Origin: Porticoccaceae bacterium
GTDB lineage: Bacteria; Pseudomonadota; Gammaproteobacteria; Pseudomonadales; Porticoccaceae
Direction of reading: 5' to 3'
DNA length: 64,000 nt
Assembly: GCA_029252555.1 (NCBI GenBank)
Contig: JAQXBF010000037.1
Span: forward strand, 1-64,000
Shown piece after piece: positions 1 to 7,091 of the stretch (the stretch's first letter is position 1; each line of letters begins with the position of its first letter). The translations under genes and the position numbers were made by a program. The notes beneath the pieces were generated by a model that saw only the letters and a program-made list of their open reading frames with translations, did not search any database and had not been told where the DNA came from.

Positions 1-1506
1 GCCCGAGTGGCTAAAAATTCTCAGTGGAATGGTGACAATATCTTAGACGGTACCGCGGGTACCTCAAGCAACGGCACCGCCACCTACCAGATTGGCGCTA
101 ACGCGCAGCAGGTAATGGACGTCTCCTTCGGAGACTGGAGCCTAAATGCACCCACCGCTAACGTAACAGCGGTCTATAGCACGGCGATGACCACTGCGGC
201 TGCTCAGGGTATTGATCGGGAGCTCGTCCTGTCGGACGGCACGACCACCCTTCGCATCGACTACGCTTCGACAGCGGTAACGTCTCCGGCTGATCTAAAT
301 GACCTAGTGACCGACATCACTAACAGCCCTATTTATGCAAACTTAAAGTTCACCGTCGCTGCAAACGGGTCTGGCAACGGCCTTAACTTTACGTATAAAA
401 CTGCTGAGGCGATCTCAACGCCACCGACCTTCACCGCCAGTGACGGCGGAGTGAATGTCACCAGTGCGGTCACGGTATCGACTGAGGGAAGATCGGTTAC
501 GGGTGTTTCCGCGGTCTATCGAACAGCACTGTCTGACGCTAATGCGGCCGCTATTGACGGTAGCGTTGTATTGTCTGACGGAGAAAACTCATTAACAGTT
601 GATGCAAGCGGTGCGAGCACCCTAGACGCGCTTACCAGCGCCATCACCTCCCACTCGGACCACGCAGATCTAGACTTCACAGTGAGCAAACAAGCTGGCG
701 TCACTGGCGTAGCGGCTGCATTTACGATAAGTGCCTTAGCTAATGCGGACATAGCAACTCTGGCAGGCGCAAACTCACCAATTTCAATAAGCGACGGAAC
801 GACCACAATCACGGTAACCACAACCGGCCCAGACGATCTGGGAGGCACCGATACATTGGCTAACCTAGTTACGGTAATACAAGCCAAGGCCAACTACAGC
901 GCATTCAAATATACCGTTACTGCCAACAGCACGACGGGATTACTTCTCACAAGCAAGACCTTAGGACTGGCTGCCGAGATACCTTCAGTAAGTGGCAACA
1001 CCACTCATGCGATCGCAAACTCTGTCGCTGGGACCGATGCCATTTCGGAAGGGCTAGTATTTACTTACGAGTCAGCAAGAAAGGTACTGTCTAATCCAAC
1101 AATTACAGCGGACGATGGTGGCTTTGACATTGCTAACGCGCTGACTGAGGTCACCGCTGGATTTACGGCAGTAAAAAGCGTCTACGGCAGGGACATCACT
1201 GGTCTGTCAATTGCAACAGACACCAATGCCAATACAGCGCTGGCCGAACTTGATGCCGCAATGGACGGGATCAATGCTCAGCGCGCTATTTACGGAGCTG
1301 GCATGAACCGCCTTGAGTACGCGATTGATAACCTTAGTAACGGGTCTCAGAACGCGGCAGCATCGCGCAGTCGAATCGAGGACGCGGACTATGCGGTTGA
1401 GACCACAGAGCTTGCAAGAACTCAAATTATTCAACAAGCGGGTACCGCCATGCTGGCCCAGGCTAACCAGTCCAACCAGTCAGTGTTGTCTTTGCTGAAG
1501 GGATAA
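1..1506 (+). CDS. Flagellin, 5'-truncated by the window edge
   Basis: Filament subunit, exported by the flagellar type III apparatus. The reading frame is open to base 1 (a GTG at 7 is internal), so the first part of the N-terminal D0/D1 domain lies outside the window. What remains begins in the late N-terminal D1 region (QWNG..ILDG, then a YQIGANA motif), continues through a long variable domain, and ends with a complete flagellin C-terminal domain (SRIEDADYA, TTELARTQI, final LLKG). The variable domain holds three related flagellin-IN-like modules, roughly bases 163-486, 496-726 and 754-1002, each with an LSDG or ISDG core. The C-terminus is very similar to that of the next flagellin. Its promoter is not in view. 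Confidence 0.93.
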   Translation, partial: ARVAKNSQWNGDNILDGTAGTSSNGTATYQIGANAQQVMDVSFGDWSLNAPTANVTAVYSTAMTTAAAQGIDRELVLSDGTTTLRIDYASTAVTSPADLNDLVTDITNSPIYANLKFTVAANGSGNGLNFTYKTAEAISTPPTFTASDGGVNVTSAVTVSTEGRSVTGVSAVYRTALSDANAAAIDGSVVLSDGENSLTVDASGASTLDALTSAITSHSDHADLDFTVSKQAGVTGVAAAFTISALANADIATLAGANSPISISDGTTTITVTTTGPDDLGGTDTLANLVTVIQAKANYSAFKYTVTANSTTGLLLTSKTLGLAAEIPSVSGNTTHAIANSVAGTDAISEGLVFTYESARKVLSNPTITADDGGFDIANALTEVTAGFTAVKSVYGRDITGLSIATDTNANTALAELDAAMDGINAQRAIYGAGMNRLEYAIDNLSNGSQNAAASRSRIEDADYAVETTELARTQIIQQAGTAMLAQANQSNQSVLSLLKG

Positions 1507-1545
1507 CAGCTATTAAAGGACTCTGCTAAGCAGAGGACTAAAATG

Positions 1546-1580
1546 CACCAAAAAGCCTCCCCAAGGGAGGCTTTTTGGTG
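1546..1580 (+). terminator. Intrinsic terminator-like hairpin after the first flagellin gene
   Basis: A perfect 15-bp inverted repeat (arms 1546-1560 and 1566-1580, loop CCAAG) includes an A5/T5 segment in the stem, so a GC-rich core is followed by a U-run. A smaller perfect hairpin (CTCTGC/GCAGAG, 1521-1535) precedes it. This isolates the second flagellin gene transcriptionally. Confidence 0.8.
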
Positions 1581-1686
1581 TCTGCTACAAATATTTAGTC
1601 GATACATTTCATTATCCCCGCCACGTTCATACTTGTTAGAGAGCCCAACTTATGGTTCAGATGGTTGGCTATAGACAAATTTTCAC

Positions 1687-1713
1687 TCAAGTATTTTTTT
1701 CACCTGTCGATAA
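1687..1713 (+). promoter_or_regulatory. sigma28 (FliA) promoter of fliC
   Basis: TCAAGTAT (1687-1694), an 11-bp spacer, then GTCGATAA (1706-1713). This closely matches the enterobacterial FliA consensus TAAAGTTT-N11-GCCGATAA with exact spacing. It lies about 75 bp before the flagellin start codon. Confidence 0.85.
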
Positions 1714-1787
1714 ATCACTCAGCGACACATGTTTTTTAAGAAGTTTAGTACCAAAAATTGTTTTTTTACCCCTAAGAGGATTTAGCG

Positions 1788-3041
1788 ATGACTGTTATAA
1801 ACACAAACACGGCGGCTACATTAACCGCCAATGCGCTGACTGAAAATCAGCGTGCAATGAACCAAACAATGGAGCGTCTATCAACCGGCTCTCGAATCAA
1901 CTCTGCCGCAGATGACGCAGCAGGCCTTGCGATCGTATCTAAGATGGACGCGCAGGTTAAGGGGACCAACATGGCAATTAGAAATGCCAATGATGCGATC
2001 TCTATGATTTCAACGGCAGATGGGGCGGCGATCGAAATAGATTCCATGCTTCAGAGAATGCGTGAGATTGCAGTCCAATCGTTGAACGAAACGAATACCA
2101 CCAGTGACCTCACTAATCTCAACAAGGAATTTGCGCAACTCGCGACTGAAATCGACCGCGTAGCCAACGAGACCGAGTTCAATGATAAGAAGGTCTTAAA
2201 AGGTACCGAGGGTGGAGCCACTGATGGCAAAATAGATTTCAATCTAGGATCTAACACAGCCACAATAGAAGTCGACTTTGGTGACTTTAATATGGCCGGT
2301 GGCGCTGCAGTAGCCGGCACCCAGACCATGACCATCACTAACGGCGATATCCAGACTGGCGCCGCAAACACCGATGGCTACAAGATCTTGTTTACATCTG
2401 GTAAGTCTATGATTATCACTGAAGCCCAGGTAGACACTGCCGCAACTACCGGTGCAGCTGACATTACAGCAGCCGAGTTTGTAGCTGCGTTCAACACAGC
2501 AAACGCCGCAGCAGACGATAACGGCGTTACTGTGCCAGAGGTAACTGCCGCTATTGTTGGTAACGTTGTAACGTTTACCGAAGGTACCGGTAACGAAGGA
2601 CAGGGTGCGATTGCATCAATCAGCTTATTGAAGACTAACGCTTCACTAACCGCAATTACCACGACCAACGCTTTAGAAGTAGGCACAACCGGTGCTGCAG
2701 CTGGTGGTTCATCTGTTATGGCGGCTGATATCAGCGACTTTAAAACCGCTGGTACCCAGGCTCAAACATCTACAACGATCGCTGAGTTGGATGCGGCAAT
2801 TGCAGGTGTCGCGGCTAAGCGGGCAGACTTTGGTGCCTTTTTGAATCGCTTAGAGCACACGGTTGACAACCTGAACAACGTAGTTCAGAACACTGTCACA
2901 GCCAGAAGCCGTATTGAGGACGCTGACTATGCTGCTGAGACGACGGAATTAGCTCGTACTCAGATCATTGCTCAGGCCGCTACCGCAATGCTTTCTCAGG
3001 CTAATCAGCAAGCGCAGTCAGTACTAGCCCTGCTGAAGTAA
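1788..3041 (+). CDS. fliC: Flagellin
   Basis: Complete filament subunit of 417 residues. The N-terminal D0/D1 domain (about 1-140) has the NINT-like start, LSTGSRINSAADDAAGLAI and the IRNANDAISM motif. The C-terminal domain (about 335-417) has SRIEDADYAAETTELART and ends in ALLK. The centre is a short variable domain rich in Thr and Ala. An AAGAGGA ribosome site (1774-1780) lies 7 bases before the ATG. A sigma28 promoter upstream and a terminator downstream make it a single-gene late class unit. It is not a copy of the first flagellin: the ends agree but the centres differ. Confidence 0.97.
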   Translation: MTVINTNTAATLTANALTENQRAMNQTMERLSTGSRINSAADDAAGLAIVSKMDAQVKGTNMAIRNANDAISMISTADGAAIEIDSMLQRMREIAVQSLNETNTTSDLTNLNKEFAQLATEIDRVANETEFNDKKVLKGTEGGATDGKIDFNLGSNTATIEVDFGDFNMAGGAAVAGTQTMTITNGDIQTGAANTDGYKILFTSGKSMIITEAQVDTAATTGAADITAAEFVAAFNTANAAADDNGVTVPEVTAAIVGNVVTFTEGTGNEGQGAIASISLLKTNASLTAITTTNALEVGTTGAAAGGSSVMAADISDFKTAGTQAQTSTTIAELDAAIAGVAAKRADFGAFLNRLEHTVDNLNNVVQNTVTARSRIEDADYAAETTELARTQIIAQAATAMLSQANQQAQSVLALLK

Positions 3042-3076
3042 TAGGCGACCAGATAGGGCATTAGGCCGCTCTATAT

Positions 3077-3106
3077 AACCCGGCACTCTGTGTCGGGTTT
3101 TTTTTG
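3077..3106 (+). terminator. Rho-independent terminator of fliC
   Basis: A 10-bp stem (AACCCGGCAC / GTGTCGGGTT, one G-U pair) with a 3-base loop is followed by a T-run to about 3106, 36 bases after the fliC stop codon. Confidence 0.88.
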
Positions 3107-3433
3107 TCAAAAGGGGGAGTCGAGCCACAGAGACAGCGTTTTGAATTCTCATCCGTATCGAGTTAGAAGTTTAGGCTTTTTGAGCCGACAGCGCCGTAGC
3201 GCCTTGAAAAGAGTTAATTAAATTGATTGGGTGATGTGCTTAGTCTATCTGTCACCTTGATAAGGCGGATGGTCCCGAATCTCAGGGACAGAGCTTAGAG
3301 TGGTTATGTAGGTTAGAGCGCTATCAATAGTTTGATGATAAAGTGGTGAACATATCAAAATTACCCAATAGTAATTTGCTAATAGCAGCGGTTAGTGCAT
3401 CCTCGACACACTAAAGAGGGACTCTTGATCCTT
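3107..3433. other. Gene-free stretch between fliC and the oxygenase gene
   Basis: No convincing coding region is visible; all frames are broken by stops. It holds one sigma28-like element (3165-3191, listed separately). If the oxygenase was once a longer TPR fusion protein, no recognisable TPR remnant remains here. Confidence 0.5.
3165..3191 (+). promoter_or_regulatory. Possible sigma28 promoter upstream of the oxygenase gene
   Basis: AGAAGTTT (3165-3172), an 11-bp spacer, then GCCGACAG (3184-3191). This is 12 of 16 matches to TAAAGTTT-N11-GCCGATAA with exact spacing. It sits about 240 bp before the gene, which is far, so the assignment is tentative. Confidence 0.4.
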
Positions 3434-4030
3434 ATGCTTTTTGCAAAAATCCACTTGATTTTGTTTTTAGCTCAAATATTTCTGATTACCAGCGCCCAGC
3501 TTAAGATGTCATCGAATCTCCTCACGGAGTCTGAGAAAAGTCAACTGCCATGGGAAAGTAGAACTACGAAGTTTGGATTTCAAGGTCTGAATAATGTATT
3601 TGAAAATCCAAATGAAACTATTGATGACTTAGAGTCAATCATTCGCCAAGCGATTGGCGTATACCTTAATAAATTTATCAATGAATCAAATACTTTTATT
3701 TCTGATTGGCCAAGAGATAATAAACTAAGTGGTTGGTATAATCGCTGTATCAAGAATGGTCACCACACATCCCACATTCATTCCAGAGGTTGGTTGAGTG
3801 GCGTGATGTATCTTAAGACCATTGCCCCGTCAGAAAGTAATGAGGGCGCGATCGAGTTTGGTCTGCATGGCTATGATCTACCGATAAGCAACAATGACTA
3901 CCCAAAGATAATCAACAAACCAAGAGCAGGTGATATCGTATTATTTCCGTCGTCACTCTTTCATAGGACGATTCCATTTACCTCAGATTCCGAGAGGATC
4001 ACGATAGCATTTGATTTAGTCAAGACCTAA
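3434..4030 (+). CDS. Putative 2OG-Fe(II) oxygenase
   Basis: About 198 residues. The second half fits the 2OG-FeII_Oxy_5 type of double-stranded beta-helix oxygenase: an HIHSRGWLSGVMYL segment holding the first iron ligands, a later AGDIVLFPSSLFH with the distal His, and an Arg shortly after (SERITIAF) suited to bind 2-oxoglutarate. The start is uncertain. GTG 3395 has no ribosome site; AAGAGGG (3414-3420) serves TTG 3425 or ATG 3434; ATG 3508 is also possible. The N-terminus is hydrophobic. It is visibly AT-richer than its neighbours. Homologs are often C-terminal halves of TPR proteins, so this may be a shortened form. Its place between flagellin and fliD suggests, by inference only, a role in modifying a filament protein. 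Confidence 0.75.
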   Translation: MLFAKIHLILFLAQIFLITSAQLKMSSNLLTESEKSQLPWESRTTKFGFQGLNNVFENPNETIDDLESIIRQAIGVYLNKFINESNTFISDWPRDNKLSGWYNRCIKNGHHTSHIHSRGWLSGVMYLKTIAPSESNEGAIEFGLHGYDLPISNNDYPKIINKPRAGDIVLFPSSLFHRTIPFTSDSERITIAFDLVKT

Positions 4031-4059
4031 TAAATAGCTAGCGGCATACGTCGCGATAA

Positions 4060-6147
4060 TTAGTTATTATCATAAGCTTTTGAGAGAGACTCCAGTTGAC
4101 CTTTAAGGTAGTCCTTGGTGCCTTCCATGCTTGCCATGATTGTTTCCATAGCAGCAAACTGAGAGAGGTAACGCTGGTAAACTGCATCCATTCTCTCTTC
4201 TAACTTTACTAACTCCGTCTTGTGATCAAGTACGGTGGCGTCAGCATTCTTTGACCTGGTAGTAATAAGGCCATTGGTATCAGTCAACTCCTTTAGGCTA
4301 GTTGCCACGTCTTGGGACAGCCCTTTCTCTGAGGTGTCAAAAAGGCTTTGATTGTTTGTGTTGGCTGTAAGCATAGTCACAACATCACTATAGTCGGAGG
4401 CGATGGCATCGAAGTACTTGGTGTCATTAAAGGTCATATCTCCAGTTTGACTTAGACTAATGCCGAGATCTCTGAGGCCTGTTATGGCGCCAGACTTTGT
4501 GCCTGAGTCCGCAAATATAGCCGAGCGTATCTTAGATTTGAGCTGATTGATCATGCTCGAATCCCGCGCCAATGCGCCGTTCATACTATCGGTTGAGCTC
4601 TCGTCGACTGACCCAAGGTTCGAAAATAAGTCTTGAAGGTTATTGTAGACTGTGACGACAGTTTTAAGATTTGTCTTAAGAGTACTTGTGTCGCTGGTTA
4701 TCGTTAAACGAACTGATGAGCCCGTAGTGTTGTTTAAGGAGATTGTGGCTCCCGCAATTACATCTGATACCTGATTACTACTGCGAGTAATATTAAGCCC
4801 GTCATAGTTTATTATTGAGTCCTGAGCTGCTTGCAGTGTTTTTTCTGCGTCTCCAAAGCCTAGGTCATCAGAGATGGAACTAGTGACGCTAAAGGCACTG
4901 TCGAGGCCGCTCGTTCCTGAGAGCATGATTCTATAGTTAGTGCCATCGCCACCCGTATCCACGAGCGTCGCTGTAACGCCCTTATTCGCCTCATTTATTG
5001 CTGTCACAACCCCGGATGGAGTCGTTGTGTTTATCGGTACCCTGGTCACTACCGCACTGTTGACCGCGGTCACGCCAGCTGTAGGGCGCGTCACCGTCTT
5101 CGACGTACCATCAATGGTAACAGTGGGTGCAGTACTAATCGCACCTGTAGTTTTGTAGGTCATATCCATGTTATCGCCGTTGGCCGCGACCGTAAACAGC
5201 AGATCGTCATAGCCAGCCGCTGCCTGAATGGCAGTAACCTGAGCAGCCACACTAGCGTATGTCGCGCTTGCTACAGAGATAGAATTTGTGCCATCGCTGA
5301 CGGCTAAGGTGCCGGTCACTGATGCTGTTAGAGCAGATCGATGAACGGCCGCCACTCCCGTCACTGGAGTCACGGAGGCGACCCCTGCGGTAACCACTCC
5401 TGATCCGCTGGTAAGGACCCCAGTGCCTGCGGTTGATTGGGTAAATTTGACCCCCTCAGTGCCGTTAACTGCAAATGCAAACTGGAAACCACCTGGCTTA
5501 TTTGCCTCAATGGCGGCGACATATCCAGCGAGCGTCTCCGCACCCGCACTTGTACCGCCTGCGGAATTGACCTGAGCTTGAGATATACTAAATGAATTCG
5601 TGCCGTCAGACAGATTGATAGAGCCACTATTATTTAGTGCCGCGCGAAGGCTGGCCTCGCTCAAGGCCTGTTCATATGTACCCTTTTGAGTCCCACCCAC
5701 AGAGAGGGACAGATCAAACGCTGTACCACTGTTGATTGAAGTGGTGGCCGAAGCGAACTGATCCGATACCGTCCTCTGGTTTTGTGCGAGCTGGCTCACG
5801 GTAAAGTTATAGGAGCCCGGTGCTGCGCTGCCAGTGACTGACGAGAAGCTTACTTTGGTACTGTCAGTCGTAGTACCTGTGCCTTTAGTTAACTCATCGG
5901 CATCGTTTAGCGCTTCAAATGCAGTTTGTAATAACTTAACGTCCGCGGAAACTAAAGCGTAGCCCGATACAGCCGCTTCACTGGCCTTTATGTCTGCATT
6001 GATAGCATTTTGTCGTGGCATTTTCTCTGCATTGGTCAAATCTAATGCCAGCTTAGGAGAGTCAAGCCCCGAACCCACATCCAATGACGTAAAGATCGTT
6101 GAGGAAATACTGCTCCCAGTGGCTGCTGTGCTGCTAACGTCGGTCAT
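4060..6147 (-). CDS. fliD: Flagellar filament cap protein FliD (HAP2)
   Basis: Caps the growing filament and promotes flagellin folding. The FliD N-terminal domain (about 20-130) starts near SLDVGSGLDS, and the C-terminal FliD domain runs from about 440 to 690, ending in a long helical segment (KLEERMDAVYQRY). At 695 residues it is longer than the 450-500 usual in enterics. The extra length is two flagellin-IN-like modules (about 172-245 and 262-350). The second resembles a module of the first flagellin. It is the last gene of the flgB-fliD series, 9 bases after flgL. FlaG and FliT, often nearby, are not seen. Confidence 0.95.
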   Translation of the reverse strand: MTDVSSTAATGSSISSTIFTSLDVGSGLDSPKLALDLTNAEKMPRQNAINADIKASEAAVSGYALVSADVKLLQTAFEALNDADELTKGTGTTTDSTKVSFSSVTGSAAPGSYNFTVSQLAQNQRTVSDQFASATTSINSGTAFDLSLSVGGTQKGTYEQALSEASLRAALNNSGSINLSDGTNSFSISQAQVNSAGGTSAGAETLAGYVAAIEANKPGGFQFAFAVNGTEGVKFTQSTAGTGVLTSGSGVVTAGVASVTPVTGVAAVHRSALTASVTGTLAVSDGTNSISVASATYASVAAQVTAIQAAAGYDDLLFTVAANGDNMDMTYKTTGAISTAPTVTIDGTSKTVTRPTAGVTAVNSAVVTRVPINTTTPSGVVTAINEANKGVTATLVDTGGDGTNYRIMLSGTSGLDSAFSVTSSISDDLGFGDAEKTLQAAQDSIINYDGLNITRSSNQVSDVIAGATISLNNTTGSSVRLTITSDTSTLKTNLKTVVTVYNNLQDLFSNLGSVDESSTDSMNGALARDSSMINQLKSKIRSAIFADSGTKSGAITGLRDLGISLSQTGDMTFNDTKYFDAIASDYSDVVTMLTANTNNQSLFDTSEKGLSQDVATSLKELTDTNGLITTRSKNADATVLDHKTELVKLEERMDAVYQRYLSQFAAMETIMASMEGTKDYLKGQLESLSKAYDNN

Positions 6148-6156
6148 CTAAGTTCC

Positions 6157-7080
6157 CTACCTTAAATAGTCAAATAAACTTAACTGGGAGATCTTGGCAA
6201 AACTAGCCTGAGCAGCCTCCATTGAAAGCATCTCCGCAGACAGCTCTGTTACCGCCTTGGCGTAATCTAAGTCCTCTGCGTTGGACAGTAGCGCTTGGTA
6301 CCTAAGCTTGTTGTCGCCAAGAATATCTTGCTGATTCTGGACCGTGTTCATGCGCGTACCCACATCGGCAATGGCGGTTGCCATGCCCTCGGTAAGGCCG
6401 CTAATTTCAGTAAGGCCGCGCTGCACGCCCTCTTCGCTGTTGCTGCTAAGTGCGTTAGCAAAGTCATCCATGACATTAAAAAAGCTCACTCGCTCCGAGC
6501 CCTGCCCTGGGTTGCTGCGCACTATAGAGGTGAATATCTCGTCGCCAGGCCGATTCATGAACATGCTGCGCTGCTCAGAGATGGCCACCTGTACACGGTT
6601 GTCATCGCCACGATAGTTGACTGTGCCATCGGCACTTTCAACAAAGGCGGGGGTCTGGGCCATGGACCCAGAGAACACATAGTTGCCCGTCGCATCCTGT
6701 GAGTTGGCCAGTGCCAATAACTCATCGCGCAGACTAGACACCTCATGGGCGAGTATTTTGCGGTCGCCGTCGGTTAGCGTTCCGTTACCCGCCTGCACTG
6801 CCAGCTCTCTAGCGCGCTGCATTATGGCCTCAGCACTCATCACGGCAGACTCCTCAACCTCGAGCCTTGTCATGACAGAGTCCAGAGTTGACTCATACAC
6901 TTCTTGACGCTTGTAAGCAGAGTCCAAACGCTGGATAAGGCCAGCCTTTTCTGCATCATCGCTCGGCTGCACAATCTGCTTGCCCGATGCCAGCTTGGCC
7001 TGCATCTCGGCTACCTTGGTTCGCTGGTTACTCATCTGCTCAATAGAGCGTTCAAATATTTGTGTGGTAGATACTTTCAT
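6157..7080 (-). CDS. flgL: Hook-filament junction protein FlgL (HAP3)
   Basis: A 307-residue flagellin-like junction protein linking FlgK to the filament. The N-terminus carries the STTQIFERSIEQM helix and an ASGKQIVQPSDD motif (FlgL counterpart of the flagellin TGSRI region). The C-terminus has the LDYAKAVTELS helix and ends at LFDYLR. The length is normal for the family. It starts 11 bases after the flgK stop, with a GGAAGACGGAG ribosome site, so the two are probably co-transcribed and co-assembled. Confidence 0.96.
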   Translation of the reverse strand: MKVSTTQIFERSIEQMSNQRTKVAEMQAKLASGKQIVQPSDDAEKAGLIQRLDSAYKRQEVYESTLDSVMTRLEVEESAVMSAEAIMQRARELAVQAGNGTLTDGDRKILAHEVSSLRDELLALANSQDATGNYVFSGSMAQTPAFVESADGTVNYRGDDNRVQVAISEQRSMFMNRPGDEIFTSIVRSNPGQGSERVSFFNVMDDFANALSSNSEEGVQRGLTEISGLTEGMATAIADVGTRMNTVQNQQDILGDNKLRYQALLSNAEDLDYAKAVTELSAEMLSMEAAQASFAKISQLSLFDYLR

Positions 7081-7091
7081 CTCCGTCTTCC

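Noticed and set aside
516-893. Minus-strand ORF of 125 codons inside the first flagellin gene
   Set aside because: It is entirely inside a strong coding frame, low-complexity Ala/Val/Ser-rich, and has no recognisable domain.
4940-5158. Plus-strand ORF inside fliD
   Set aside because: Val/Thr-rich translation of the antisense of a repeat module; no ribosome site or homolog known.
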